A stretch of 64,000 nt of DNA from Rhizophagus clarus. Its lineage: Eukaryota; Glomeromycota; Glomeromycetes; Glomerales; Glomeraceae. Each line of letters begins with the position of its first letter. Position 1 is the first letter of the stretch. Positions 23,730-35,781 of the stretch are shown one piece after another. A program made the position numbers and the translations under genes. The notes under the pieces were generated by a model. The model saw only the letters and a list, made by a program, of their open reading frames with translations. It had not been told where the DNA came from and did not search any database. The stretch spans positions 310,001-374,000 of the forward strand of contig BLAL01000087.1 in assembly GCA_015698045.1 (NCBI GenBank), written 5' to 3'.

Positions 23730-24245
23730 TCAATTATCAGAAATCATATCGAAGTTCATTAATTCACCAAATAATTTATTGTATTCATAATCTGTCTCAT
23801 GAATGTTCTCGAGATTTATATATTCACTAAATAATTTAGCGTGCTCATCACCTGTTTCGCGAATGTTCTCGAGATTAACTATATATTCACTAAATAATTT
23901 GGTGTATTCTTTATCATCTGTTTCGTGAATGCTCCTATTCCCTCCTCTCATCTCTTCTCCAGCCTTTAAAGATAGTGGTTCTACAACAAAAGGAGTATTA
24001 TAAGTTGAAGTTATCAATTTAAAACTAGCTGAATTAAGACGGATACCATCTCTTTCAATTATTTTGAGTAAATTTTTTTCGTAATATGATTTAAACCATG
24101 GGATTTTTTCCTCGTTGGTCATTTTTTCTTCCCATATAGTGGCAGCGAATTTCATGACTACTGGCCGTTGAATTTTTTCTTTTTCTTGAAGAATTTTACA
24201 TAAATACTTTGAAAAAAGAAAGAACGCATTTTGTTCTTTGGACAT
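23730..24245 (-). CDS. small HMG-box protein with a repeated acidic tail
   Basis: Single exon of 171 residues, ATG at 24243-24245. Residues about 5-60 look like a compact HMG box: NAFFLFSKYLCKIL, a middle helix VVMKFAATIWEEKM, then EEKIPWFKSYYEKNL with the usual tryptophan and aromatic positions. HMG boxes bend DNA; related small HMG/MATA-type genes are numerous in arbuscular mycorrhizal fungi. The tail, about residues 105-168, holds three imperfect copies of a 20-22 residue acidic unit (ETDDKEYTKLFSEYI, ETGDEHAKLFSEYINLENI, ETDYEYNKLFGEL). No nuclear signal is obvious. Similar in layout to the gene at 26717, which also ends in an E-rich KRLFNEYI unit. Confidence 0.7.
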   Translation of the reverse strand: MSKEQNAFFLFSKYLCKILQEKEKIQRPVVMKFAATIWEEKMTNEEKIPWFKSYYEKNLLKIIERDGIRLNSASFKLITSTYNTPFVVEPLSLKAGEEMRGGNRSIHETDDKEYTKLFSEYIVNLENIRETGDEHAKLFSEYINLENIHETDYEYNKLFGELMNFDMISDN

Positions 24246-26613
24246 TCTGTATTCTGTTCTTTGTCCTTGAATTTTGCTTTCTGTAAGACAATTTTATAAC
24301 GGACTTTGCTTTTACAGCTTTTGCACGTGGTGTTTTAAGGGATAAGAGAGTTACTTTATTTTTTTGTGATCTTTTTTTTTTTAAAAAAAAATCAATTTTA
24401 CGTTTTTCCTCATTTTTATAATTTTTTTTTTAAGCGAATATCATGTGAAATTTAATTATATACTTACAAGAAGATTAAAAGATTCTTTCTCTTTCATTTT
24501 TCTTTTTGAAATGCATTCAATATTGTAAATTCTTTTCAGAAAAATTCGGAAATTAGATTATGTATCCTTACGCATAAAATTACTTTAATTGATTAATATG
24601 TGACATTTGTCCTCATTTGCTTTTATACGCAACATTTTAAAGATAAAGTGATTTATTTCAAAAAATATGTTATATTTTTTCACCTGAAAGGCATAAAGTA
24701 TCGGAAAGTTTTCTCCATTTTTTTGTAACGTATTGAGAACCGGAAAGATCGTTCCATTTCTTTGAAACGTATTAGAAACTGAAAAAGACTCCTTTTCTTT
24801 TTTTTATTAGAAAACATTTTTATACTATAAATTCTTTCAAAAAAAAAAAATATATTCGGAATAGTTTTTGCTTACATACGAATTAATTCATAATTAATGA
24901 TGTCATTTTGCCTAGTACGCATAAGACAAGATAGGGTAACAAAATGTGGAATTATATAATTCCATAAGCATTATAAAGATTATTTATTTTGTACGTGAAT
25001 TATTTTCTTTCATTTAGCAAAAAAAGATTAACAAATATATTTCTATATTTTAATTTACTATTGTATTTTATTATTATTTTTTATTTATTTTTCATGACTT
25101 GACGACCGTTTGTTAAAGATTTAAATAATAGATTTTTGCTCGTACTAAATTGTTTAAATTAATTAATCGCGGATTATGCGATGTGGCGCTTGTGCGCATT
25201 GTGGCGCGTAAGATCGGATGAACCGAATATAATAGAATGTGGCTAGAGAAGCTTGCATAGGGAACAATTTGATATTAAAAATTCCGGCAGCTAGAAGCTC
25301 GACCAAAATTAGGGCGTAGCACCAATAATTTCATGTGATCGGCATGATGCATATCATTTCATTGTCTCTTATCAATTGTAAGTGACGATTTACAACCATA
25401 TTTAGATTTTGAATCAAAAGAGATAAAAAAAGAAGCAGAAAAAGAATAAGAAAAAAAAAGTAATATCAAATATTTTTATTACATAAATGCTAATAATAAT
25501 TTTAAAATTCTTATTTAATTTCTTGTATTTAATTCACGAACACACTACTTTTATTTAACATTGAATTTATATATGAAGAAACCCGTTGTGATAAACAATA
25601 AAAAGGTAAACAGTGCCATGTGTTACTCATGGTACATACCACGTCAAAACCGGTTCTACTATTTTCTAAATTTACTAATTATCATGCGATAAGATAAAAT
25701 TATATATAACAATCATGTATGGTATAGTTTTATTGGCACAGCAGTATTGTTAAATAAACAAAACGGTAATGCTATTTATTTAAACTGAACTTTATAAAAA
25801 TTTCCATACAGAAAGATAAAATGTATGACAAAGAAATTATTTATGGAACATTTCTAAGCATGAATTAATGTCATTATTAACAAAAATAATATACTATTTT
25901 TTAAATTACTGTATTAATATATATCGGAGTGCATTGTAAAGACGAAACAAAGACCATACATGATTACTCTGATAAATAACCTAACCAAAATCAAATTTTC
26001 ATTCGATAAATATACGGATAATTTATTCCTTCATAGTTAATTTTCCATAATAATCTTTGTAATAAAACCAATACATAAAACTGAATTAGATTCACGATGT
26101 TTCAAAAGATAAATGTATCTTAATTAGATAATCTACCATAAAAGAATGAATTTCTTTTTGAGGTTATGAAATGAGCTATAGAAAATGTTTTTGTGACTAA
26201 TTTTTGCATATTATTAGTAAAAAATTTCTTTCAAATTTAAAATTATCAATTTAAACTATATTTATTGTCCTAATTAAACTCATAGATTTTACATTAACTA
26301 ATCAGATAATTTATTACTGTTATGTAATTAATTTATACCTAAGCTTATTTTTCATCATTGAAATAGAGTTATTTAATAAATCGATCGGTTATTGTTTACC
26401 GCATGAAAGAAAGCTTTGTTATTCTAATTTTCTTTTATCATTAAAAATTATGACTCCGTATTTACTCATTTAGGAATTTTGCTTACGGATTATGAAACAC
26501 AGTAAGATGATTATCGGTTTATTATATTTAGATGCTCTCAATTTTATTAGTAGGATTCTCTAAAATTATTCCGCACCATTTCTAATTGATATAAAAAGAT
26601 CACGAAAAAAAGG
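24246..26613. other. intergenic between two HMG-box genes
   Basis: Over 2 kb with no gene I can defend. A locally GC-richer patch at 25165-25335 (GTGGCGCTTGTGCGC, GTGGCGCG) has no long frame. Confidence 0.45.
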
Positions 26614-26621
26614 TATAAAAG
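26614..26621 (+). promoter_or_regulatory. TATA box of small HMG-box gene
   Basis: TATAAAAG about 100 bp before the ATG at 26717; a second A/T box (GATATAAAAAG) lies 26 bp further upstream. Confidence 0.4.
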
Positions 26622-26716
26622 TTGTACGTGCTCAAAGCTCAGCTTCCAAGATTCAATCTCAAAATTCAGCCCCATTGTTCTACTTTGTTCATTCTTATTT
26701 TCTTTTTTTATTTAAA

Positions 26717-26983
26717 ATGTGTAAATTATATAGAAACAGTTTCGTGATGTTCTATTACAAATTTTATAAAAGATTTTTGGATAATGATTATCCAAATATG
26801 AGCTCGACGGAGAAAATTAGAATTGCGAGTCAATTATGGAACAATATGCCAGGTGAATTACAAAATTCGTTCAAACATTACTATGAAGTCGAAAAAATTT
26901 TAATTAACCTAAATAATAATGAAGAGGAAGAAGTAAAAAGACTCTTCAACGAATATATAAATAAAGACGCATATACTTCTTAA
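26717..26983 (+). CDS. minimal HMG-box protein
   Basis: 88 residues, single exon. I start at the ATG of MCKLYRNSFVMFYYKFYKRF; the frame extends upstream without an ATG. Residues about 6-62 match HMG-box helix order: YRNSFVMFYYKFYKRF, MSSTEKIRIASQLWNNM (the classical tryptophan region), and LQNSFKHYYEVEKI. An acidic NNEEEEVKRLFNEYI tail follows, resembling one repeat unit of the protein at 23730-24245, so the two may be diverged paralogs. The protein is essentially only the DNA-binding domain. DNA bending or transcription control is family knowledge; the target is unknown. Confidence 0.65.
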   Translation: MCKLYRNSFVMFYYKFYKRFLDNDYPNMSSTEKIRIASQLWNNMPGELQNSFKHYYEVEKILINLNNNEEEEVKRLFNEYINKDAYTS

Positions 26984-28419
26984 ATCCGACTAATTACATT
27001 ATTTAATCTTATCAAATTAAAATTTTTTATCATCCTACCGTTTCGTTTCTCGTTATCTGTAAATCACCTTCTATTTCGATTAAAATTTTTTTATTAAAAA
27101 AAACTACCTCCTTACTTAATTGCCTTACTATAAATCTATTTCCTAAACTTATAATTAAGACCCTCCCTTCTTTCTTGTTTTTGGCGTAAAACAAGGCTTC
27201 ATTTAAGTAATGCGACATATATATGTTTAGATGCACGTCCTCAATTTACAAGATTTAAAATTAAGTTTAAAATAATACAGAACTTTAATATCGGGTAAGA
27301 TTCTCATAATTCTGGTAATGCAAGCTAGGAGTAACATGTAATAAAGGTATTTTAAAAATTAAGATTGTTTATTAAGAATTTAATAGTTTAAGGAATTTTT
27401 TTTTTATTATTATGTAGAATCTCTTTTTATGTAATTTATGTTTTTATGTAATTTTATGGAAAGAAAATATTTTTTTCTTACTATATGGATCCTTATACAA
27501 ATAATAATAAACGTAAAATTATCAATTTTTTGTTTCTTTTAATTTAACAAATAATGTAACGGCTATCCCGAACTGCTAAATGATCGACATTTTATTTAAC
27601 ATTTAAAAGTTAACTCACTCTGTCTCATTTGGAAAAAAAGGCGTAACAATGATCGGGCGTAAAAAAATCTGCATCTTCTTATCCGAATATGTAGGAAATT
27701 GAATCAATTGAGGTCTCAAATGATGTCATTAAACCTGAACAAACAAGAAATGAACGTCATTTTTGCATATTTATTTATTTTTTTGTTATTATTAATGGAA
27801 CTGAAATCAGGTGTCGATCGGGAACGGTTGAACAAATTGACCGATTGACAGCATTGTCTACGGAACTACGAAACTATGAACGAGTTAACAATGGTCAACG
27901 GATCAGCAAAGTTGTCATCACCTGATTCATATCATAAACTTTCGGGTAATTGGATTTTGAGTGATTCCTTAATGTAACTACAGTATAACGAATATTAGAA
28001 CTTGTATATTTTAAAAATATAATTATAAAAGATTTTAAGCTAAAATAAAAGTTTTGGTTTAAAACCTGGTAGATAATAAGTTCAATGTATATATGTTTTT
28101 GTTTAATTCTAGTTTTATTTTTCTATAAGGCCAGGTCATTGGATTTTCCGTTTAACAGGAGTTTTTATTGAAACATGAGTGAAAGGGACCAGAAATAGTT
28201 TACAATTATTATTAACAACCAATTTTGAAAAATATTATGTAAGAGTATAAAAAATTTTTTAAAAGTCTACAAAATTAAATTTCCATGAAGAATAATATTT
28301 TATAAAAGTTTTTATTTGCATCTATGAATTTTTGGTGCGGGATCGCCACAACATTAATACGAATATTGTGGTCGAAAATAAGATGACTTCATTGTCACAA
28401 GATGGACTGCGTCGTAAGA
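26984..28419. other. intergenic
   Basis: No gene. At about 27806-27935 there is a loose foldback (ATCAGGTG near 27809 paired with CACCTGAT near 27919, GGTTGA/TCAACG between), perhaps a small decayed element. Confidence 0.4.
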
Positions 28420-29390
28420 AAACATCAAGCCCGGATAAAAAGGACTTTCTTTAACTGTGATAGAAAAATGGTATTCTGAGGAGTTGAAGATGTAACATCA
28501 TTAATTATAATCAGTCTTGCTTCTATCTCCACGATCTTTAGCTAGTTTCTTTTGGGCTTTTATGGATAAATTGCAAGCACTTTCGGGTCTCTAATATCGA
28601 TGTTGTGCTCTTGATAATATTATGCAAAAACAGATACTTTAGGGTAATCTGAAGCGGTAGGAGAAGTTTAAACCTTACTTTCCTCCTTAACATCGTTGGT
28701 GGTACTTATTCCGTTCCTTCTCACGTTTTTTTCATCATATACTGGATGTTTATGGGCACATTTAATAACGCAAGTTCTATAATAGTCAGATGCTGGGGGT
28801 CGTTAATAGTGAATGTAACATTGTAACTGTCCTGCAGAATCTGGATAGACCGATATTTTGGTTAATCTATTCCATCGTGAAATATGTTGTTTGGAGCGGA
28901 CACGGTTTTATGTAATTTGTAAAATCGCTCGCTTCGTAATGTCCATGTGTTGTGTTTGGATCTTTATTATCTGTTTTAGATGGTCTATACTTACGATTTA
29001 CGAATCGGGACAATGTATTTGGTTCCAAGGCTTGTTATAAACTTTTTTCATTTTCTAGAATAACGGACATTATTCGTTTGTCTTTCATAATTTTTTTTTT
29101 TTTAGATCGAGAAAGTCTTGTCAATATAATAATTCCGGGAAGGTTTCGTGCTTATCAAAAAAGGTCATATAGTTAGACTGTTATATTACCGTGTGTATAT
29201 GAGGTAAGAAAATTTGTTATACGCAGTTTTACGACTTTTGGCCTCTCTCTTTTGCGGTACAATTATCAAACGCATAAAGTTTGTTTCTTAGCCCTAGTAG
29301 GTTGTATCATGTGACACGGTCGTTTAGGATGGGTAGGATCATAGCAGTTGAAGTTCGTTATATGTAGTATGAGTATGAAGTTGTGTGCGA
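28420..29390 (-). pseudogene. degraded coding island of unknown family
   Basis: GC content is higher than around it, and several minus-strand segments in changing frames look coding: about 28500-28590 includes IKAQKKLAKDRGDRSKTDYN; about 28690-28790 includes DYYRTCVIKCAHKHPVYDEK; about 28860-28940 includes TWTLRSERFYKLHKTVSAP. A TTAG acceptor-like site precedes the first. Stops and frame changes separate them, so it is a dead gene or a dead transposon. I cannot assign a family. Plus-strand frames over the same DNA look like shadows. Confidence 0.35.
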
Positions 29391-29908
29391 GTCATTGCAT
29401 AATTTGCATAAATTTATTGTAAAACAAAAATCAATAGAGAAAATAAACGAACTGCGCAATGATGTGCCATGTGACAATATTACAATAGTACAAGACACAA
29501 ACTATTTAAACTCACGAAACTTTTTATTATACTATATAAATAACAAAGAACAAAAATCATCGCATTCTATTTTTTTTATTATTATTAAATATCATAATTT
29601 TTTTCTTGATCACTTCTCTTGTCCGTCTTAATTAATTTCTCAAGCCTCATAATACATACTTCTCCTCAAAGAATCAAAAATGGTCCGACATCGTAGTGAA
29701 AATGCCAAAATCAAAAAAGTATAAAAGAGAAGAATAAAAAAAAAAATAATAATAAAGCAAGTAATTTTTAATTTTGTACTAAACGTAATGACTAGCATGT
29801 AGTTCTATACTTGTGATACCACAAGATCTGGGACTCAATTTCTGGTTAGTCTGACGTAATTCTATATTTGTGGTGCAAGGATGTCAGTTCCACAGCAAAT
29901 AAACATTA
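29391..29908. other. intergenic
   Basis: No gene. A short direct repeat (TTCTATACTTGTGATACCA near 29803 and TTCTATATTTGTGGTGCAA near 29861) is present. Confidence 0.45.
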
Positions 29909-30645
29909 CAAGAAATGGCAGACATCCTTGCCGATCATTTGTCGATCATATAGTAAATCGGACTTTAAAGCTTCGGGCGAAGGCACAGAAGTTCGGGCGA
30001 AGCTTGAAACTTTTATGGGCTATAATTAAACTGCCCTAAAGTTAATGGCTGAAGTAATCAAGCGTAATTTTAGGTAATCAAGTAGTTATGGGTAAAATTA
30101 TATTTGCAATTATATTGTTACTGTATAATTTATATAATAAATAGAAATTTTCAAAACAATTTTGTATAAATATTTATAAATTACTATCAAAATAACAAGC
30201 TATAAGGCATTAAATTCTGATCATTAGTTATCACAATATCATCGAAATACTTTTAATTTTCTAATTATATATAAATGATATATTATTATTATTATTAGAA
30301 TTTAAAACATTAATTTTCAGACCTTTGTATAATTTTGGTAATAAATAAAATTATATAACTAAATTTGTTTTAAAATTTTGATAAAATGACATTAATTGAA
30401 ATTTTTACATGAATATTATAAAGTCACTATTAGTAAAAGTCATCTAATAATGATGCGATTTTGATAAAATTTGATATACAGTAAATTCAAACTAATACTA
30501 AATTTAAATATATATTAGTGTGTAGAATTTTTCAGCCAAAGCTAATTAATGAATTATAGTGTTGTGATAACTGACTATCAAATGATCGACAAATGATCGC
30601 CGAAATTGTGATAAAATAGGGATGTCCGCTATGCTCAAGAAATGG
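29909..30645. mobile_element. non-autonomous element with 10-bp target duplication (MULE-like)
   Basis: CAAGAAATGG occurs at 29909-29918 and again at 30636-30645, bracketing a segment of 717 bp. Near each inner edge are inverted copies of GACATCC and of a block containing GATCATTTGTCGATCAT (left about 29932-29949; right, inverted, about 30582-30600). The left part also has a repeated TTCGGGCGAAG. No coding capacity. The 10-bp duplication would fit a Mutator-like element, but the terminal repeats are imperfect and not flush, so the superfamily is tentative. Confidence 0.6.
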
Positions 30646-31220
30646 TAAGTTAGATGACTCTGGAAATGTATATTTTGAGCCACAAATGAATTGACTCTAA
30701 AAGTATCATCATTTACATTTTTTTTTTTTTTTTTTTTTTTTTGTCAGATCGTAATATGATGCACAAATTTGAAAGATTCATTGTTATACAATGTGCCCGA
30801 TATTTATAATTTCTGTTTTGAAATAAACGTGTGAAATAAGAATGTCGGTTCGATAGGAATGCAGTTAAAGGTAACGGCGTACGTATTCATCAAATTTATT
30901 GAATACACTTGTTATTAATAGTCATCTCCAATTATTAATTATCGACCAATCATCCAAGAGTTAACACTCTAATTTTTTTAGCAGTATATCAATATTAGCT
31001 ACATAATTGAAAGTATTGGTTTGTATCAAGCTGTGTGAAAAATGTTAAATGACTATTGAATACGTGAATTTGGGGTATCAAAGTTCCAGTCCGTTTATTT
31101 TTGTTTTGTCGCTAATGATATGAGGCCAAGAGCAGAGTTGCTACAAAGATTGTTTCTTTCTGTTTCTAGCTTATCTTCTTTCTATAATATTTTTTTTTAG
31201 GGATAGTTATATGGCTAAAG
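30646..31220. other. intergenic
   Basis: A 25-T homopolymer at 30718-30742; no gene. Confidence 0.5.
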
Positions 31221-31470
31221 TAGGGTTGGTCACGGTCGGTCATCGGTTGGTCATAACTGATTATGGGCCTTTGACCACCCGACCGTTTTGGCTGACCATT
31301 TTTCTGACCGTTTAACTGACCATCTAACTGTTCATTCATTTAACTTTTTTTTTTTTGTTAAATTCATTAAAAAAAAAAAAAATGTTAAATGAAAAAAATT
31401 CCGGTTAAAAGAAGCTTTTGACCGACCAATATCGGTCACGCCGTCACGGTTATGACCAGTCATGACTGAA
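31221..31470. mobile_element. decayed hAT-like GACCG element
   Basis: Starts TAGGGTTGGTCACGGTCGG and is filled with GACCG/CGGTC motifs in both orientations, like the elements at 1875, 50590 and 59136. The right terminus is not clean (ends around GACCAGTCATGACTGAA), so no target duplication can be read. Confidence 0.5.
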
Positions 31471-33652
31471 TTATATATATTTATATTTATTTATTTATTT
31501 ATTTTTTGTCGTTTCTTAAATTCACAAATAAATTTAGAAAATTCAATTCACGAAGTAAAATTCCATAAAATAAAATCCTTTAAATAATAATTTATTTTGT
31601 CGGATGTTAAAAAGTTGATTCTTGAACCACATTTTAACACTAACAAATAAGTAGTTGTCAACTAGTATTAGAAAGTATAAAAAGCCTTAACTATCTTTAC
31701 GATGAATAGGGAGACACACTATTATTTTCTCTAAAGCTAAAATCACAATTTTGATACTCAAAATTATTTTATTTGAAATATTTATTTAATTCTACTATAA
31801 TTTTTATTTTAGATTTCGAATATATATACTTCAAGCTTGCTTGTATAAAAATTCAAGAATATATAATTAATATACATATTTGTTGGAAGTCTTTAGCATT
31901 TCAAAACTATTTTTCATGATCTTCGCGATTTTCTTATTTTTTTTTTTTATAATAAAGGTTTAAAAAATCTTTTATAACATTTGTTATTGTATTTGATTAT
32001 ATACTTTGCAGTAATAATGGTGTAAAAATTGAGTGAAGATTTAAAGTAGCGTATCATTTATTGTGTAAAGGTTGTAAAAATAAAATTCTGCGCTTATTAA
32101 CAAACTGCCGTGTGAAAATAGTTTACAAGTTATGAGAAAAAAAAAGGAATTATCAATATAACAAAAAAACATGGCTGAAATTATTATTAATTTTGAAACA
32201 ACTTAAATGTTCATTGAACAATTAAAAAATTATGATAAAATTAGGAAATTTTTTTTAATTCCAGCCTAAATTTGCATGTTGAAAAAATCCCCAAAAAAAT
32301 CGAAAAAGTAGGGGCAGGGTTATGGCACTTATGTTAAACAAAGTATTGAATTTGAACAGCCTAATCTGATTTAGTCATCTTATATTGTTCTGGCAAGGCG
32401 TAGTTAATACGAAAAATTAAATGTTCAGTTATCTTAACGATATTATTAACGATACCATTAAGATCAGACATTGTTATGATATCAAAATGATATCGCTAAA
32501 ATCATCTTAACGATATTGTTTAATTTTTAAGGTTTGGTTCTTGGTGAGTTACACTATGGTCAATATAGGTGGTTTAGGTATGACCTTTCTAGGACGTGGC
32601 GGAACTTATTCGCTCTTTAGATTTACCTTTGGATAAATGGTTCAGAATGGCTTTAGAGACGAAACTTATTGGTGTAATACTAAGAAAGTCTCCACCTTAG
32701 ATTATAAAGGTCAAATCTACTCAATACAAAATCTATAGTAAAGCTAATTATATCAGTTTTTAACATCTTCTTATTTTCTTTAAAAATAATTATATATATC
32801 TGCGCTTATGAATTTTATTTGTCTGAAGTGTAACGAAGGACTATATATAAGCAAGGTGATGCAAATGTCCAGAACCCCAAGGAGATTAATACCTTATTTG
32901 CCACATCTTGCTGCAAGTAAACATTAGCAGTAACATCACAAAACAACACACAAACATACTTGGTTTTCGTGCATTTCATGCATAATTCAAACGTTACAAG
33001 TTAAATCATTCAAACATAAATAAATAAATTACACTTGCCAAATAATATTTTTACTAACTAGACCTCTAATATAATACAATTTCCTCTTTAACGTACGACG
33101 ACTCACTACTAAAAAGAATTCCAAGATATAATTTTAAAGAAACATATCAAAAACCTCTATTCGAAAATAGGTCTCCTCAAATAAAGGTTATATTTATAAG
33201 AAATTAACTCATTTTAAACTATCTAGCTATACTATTTTAATACCTAAACAGTAACCATTATATACTATTTATTCCCGAAATAAATTGCTATTCATAAATT
33301 ATTTGTAATCAAAATAAACAAAACGCCTACTTTTACCACTAGCGTATTGTGCTTTTACTGCGGTAGACTTACTGTGCCGAGTCAATAGTAATTTACCCAA
33401 CTCCTAATAATTTATCCGTTAATCACATGATTCTATAATAGGAATAACTCATGACTAACATTTAGTAATATATTTTGTGATGTCATTATGAAAGTCATTA
33501 TGAAAGTCATTGATTGTATTTATTTATTTATTTATGTTTCAAATGATAAAATAAAAGTTCATTTATGGTAATCATGATTTGTGGATATTTATATTATATA
33601 TTTATAAATATATATATTATACTAATTTGATTATTTTATTTAAAAAAAAAAA
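31471..33652. other. intergenic
   Basis: No gene. 32428-32520 holds two ATCTTAACGATATT copies between AAAATTAAA and TTTAATTTT ends, possibly a tiny inverted-repeat element of about 110 bp. The A/T-rich DNA at 33590-33640 just before the BTB gene may be its promoter. Confidence 0.4.
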
Positions 33653-35121
33653 ATGTCTTTTGAATATTGTCAAGAAGTTGCTAACGATTATGAAAAAATT
33701 CTTGAATCTGATGAAGAATATGATGTTATTATATGTTCCGGTGAAGATGAAAATGCAAAAGAAATTTTTGCACATTTATTCGTTCTACGTACAAGATCGC
33801 AGTATTTTCGTACGGAATTTTCCAAGAATCGGATCGAAGTAAAAGATGGAAAATATATTTTTAGAAAACCTAATATATCTCCACAAATTTTCAAAATCAT
33901 CTTAAGGTAAGTTCAATCAAACTATATGTTTAAAATTAATTATCATAGTAATTTAACATAATTTTATCATTTAATAGATTTATTTATTGCGGTAAAATGG
34001 ATTTGACAAAATTACAAGGTTCAGAAATATTAAACCTTTTGATGGCAGTAGAAGAACTTAACATCCAAATTTTAACCCAATGTATTCAAAAATACTTGAT
34101 TAAACATCAACGTGAATTTTTACAACAAATATTTTCTATAGAAACTCTTGAAATGTGTTATCAACATGAATCTTTCAAAGATTTATGGAATTTCTATCTT
34201 GAAATAATTTCAAAAGAACCTGAAATATTATTTAATTCTAATAAATTTATAAATTTAAAAGCACCTTTATTGGAATTGATTTTAAAGGAGAACTTTCTGT
34301 TATTGGATGAAATTGTTAAATGGGATAGATTGATTAAATGGAGTTTCGCCAAAAATTCTTCTATTCAACATGATGTCAAGAAATGGAATAAAGAAGAAAT
34401 TACAATAATGGAAAGAACTTTTCATAAATTTATTCCTCTAATTAAATTTTATAACATTTCTCCAGATGACTTTGTTTCTAAAGTATATCCTTACAATGTA
34501 TTATTACCTAAAGATTTGGCTAGTAACATTCTGAGCATAGATAAAAAAACTTCCAAACACCAAAAATACGATACGAATATAGTCAGACCACGACATTTTG
34601 CTATTTTTTCTAGTTGGATTGAAAAGAAAAACGATACTTATTATAATATAAGAGATACTCCCTATCGTTTTAATTTAATATATCGTGCTAGTAGCGATGG
34701 TAACACAGCAGATGCATTTCATGAAAAATGTGATAATAAAGGACCTACCATCGTTATAGCAAAGGTTGCGAATTCAAAACAAATAATAGGAGGATATAAT
34801 TCATTTCAATGGGATTCAAGTGATAATTATAAGACTACAAAAAATAGTTTTATATTCTCATTGACAAATAAAGCAAAAGTTTGTCATATTAACAAGGATC
34901 ATTTTACATATTCTGTCTACTGTCATCAAAATTATGGTCCAACGTTTGGTCGTGGGCATGATTTATATCACGCTTATTGTACTACTTGGAGAAGTTTTAT
35001 GTCATCATATCCTGAAATTGATATACCGACAAATCTTAATGCGAACGATCATTTATACAATGAATTTGAAGTAGAAGATTACGAAGTTTTTCAAGTATTA
35101 AAAATAAATAATTTATCTTAG
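33653..35121 (+). CDS. BTB-BACK-TLDc protein with an altered TLDc core
   Basis: Exons 33653-33906 and 33978-35121 give 465 residues; intron 71 nt, phase 2, same position as in the paralogs. The ATG follows an A-run of 12. BTB, about 20-125: DVIICSGEDENAKEI, LRTRSQYFRTEFSKN, then KIILRFIYCGKM. BACK: WDRLIKWSFAK, FIPLIKFYNISPDDF. TLDc, about 291-460: HFAIFSSWIEKK, KCDNKGPTIVIAKV, IIGGYNSFQWDS, NYGPTFGRG, VEDYEVFQV. Odd: the conserved DRRNTKTAKVGYSNG stretch is shortened to an AKVCHINKD version and GGDF becomes GRGHD, so this TLDc has diverged most from the array consensus. Closest relative is the pseudogene at 39060. Confidence 0.88.
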
Positions 35122-35625
35122 AATAGTTTATGTAAAAAAAAAAAAGAATTTTTCTTAGATGACAAAATATTTCTTTTTATGACACTTATTTTATATTGAT
35201 AAATGATATATATATAAATAGATCTTATGATTTTTAATTATTGGTGCATGGCCTGTAGTTTCGCAACAAATATTCGTTGGAATCACGTGATAATAACAGT
35301 AGGTAGAATGGTAGATCATAAATAAATAAATAAATGTACGATATAACGAATCTAAATGCGAATTTAAATGTAAAACAAATGATAAATAAATGTATAACAA
35401 ATATATCAAATAAATATGTCTAATCAATGAATAAAGAACAAATCATAAGTAACGATTACTGTTGCTGTCTCACTCGAAGATCTGCATTGCGCTTCGGAGC
35501 TGTCGATCACTAGGTATATTTGTCACAATGCTGATTAAAGGCTGATTCCTGTAATACTTTCGTAACAATATCTTATGATTTTTAACGTTAATAGTATTAT
35601 GTCAATGGGATTATCCACAAAATTT
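35122..35625. other. intergenic
   Basis: No gene; tandem-like TAAATAAATGTA strings near 35325-35420. Confidence 0.45.
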
Positions 35626-35781
35626 GGTCAAAATTAATGTGAAATTAACTTGATTTCCGTGATCACCGTTTATAGAATTTCATTTACTGTACATAATGAA
35701 CCATGTGTAACCACATGGCTGATTTTTGTACTCATATAAACTCTTAAAAAAAAAAAAACTTTACCTTCATTTTTAGAGAAA
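35626..35781 (+). promoter_or_regulatory. shared BTB-TLDc promoter block
   Basis: GTCAAAATTAATG (35627), GTTTATAGAATTTCATT (35668-35684) and TGTGTAACCACATGG (35704-35718) repeat the order seen before the genes at 16880 and 19919. A possible TATA (CTCATATAAACTC) lies at about 35731-35743. An A-run follows but does not abut the ATG. Confidence 0.5.
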
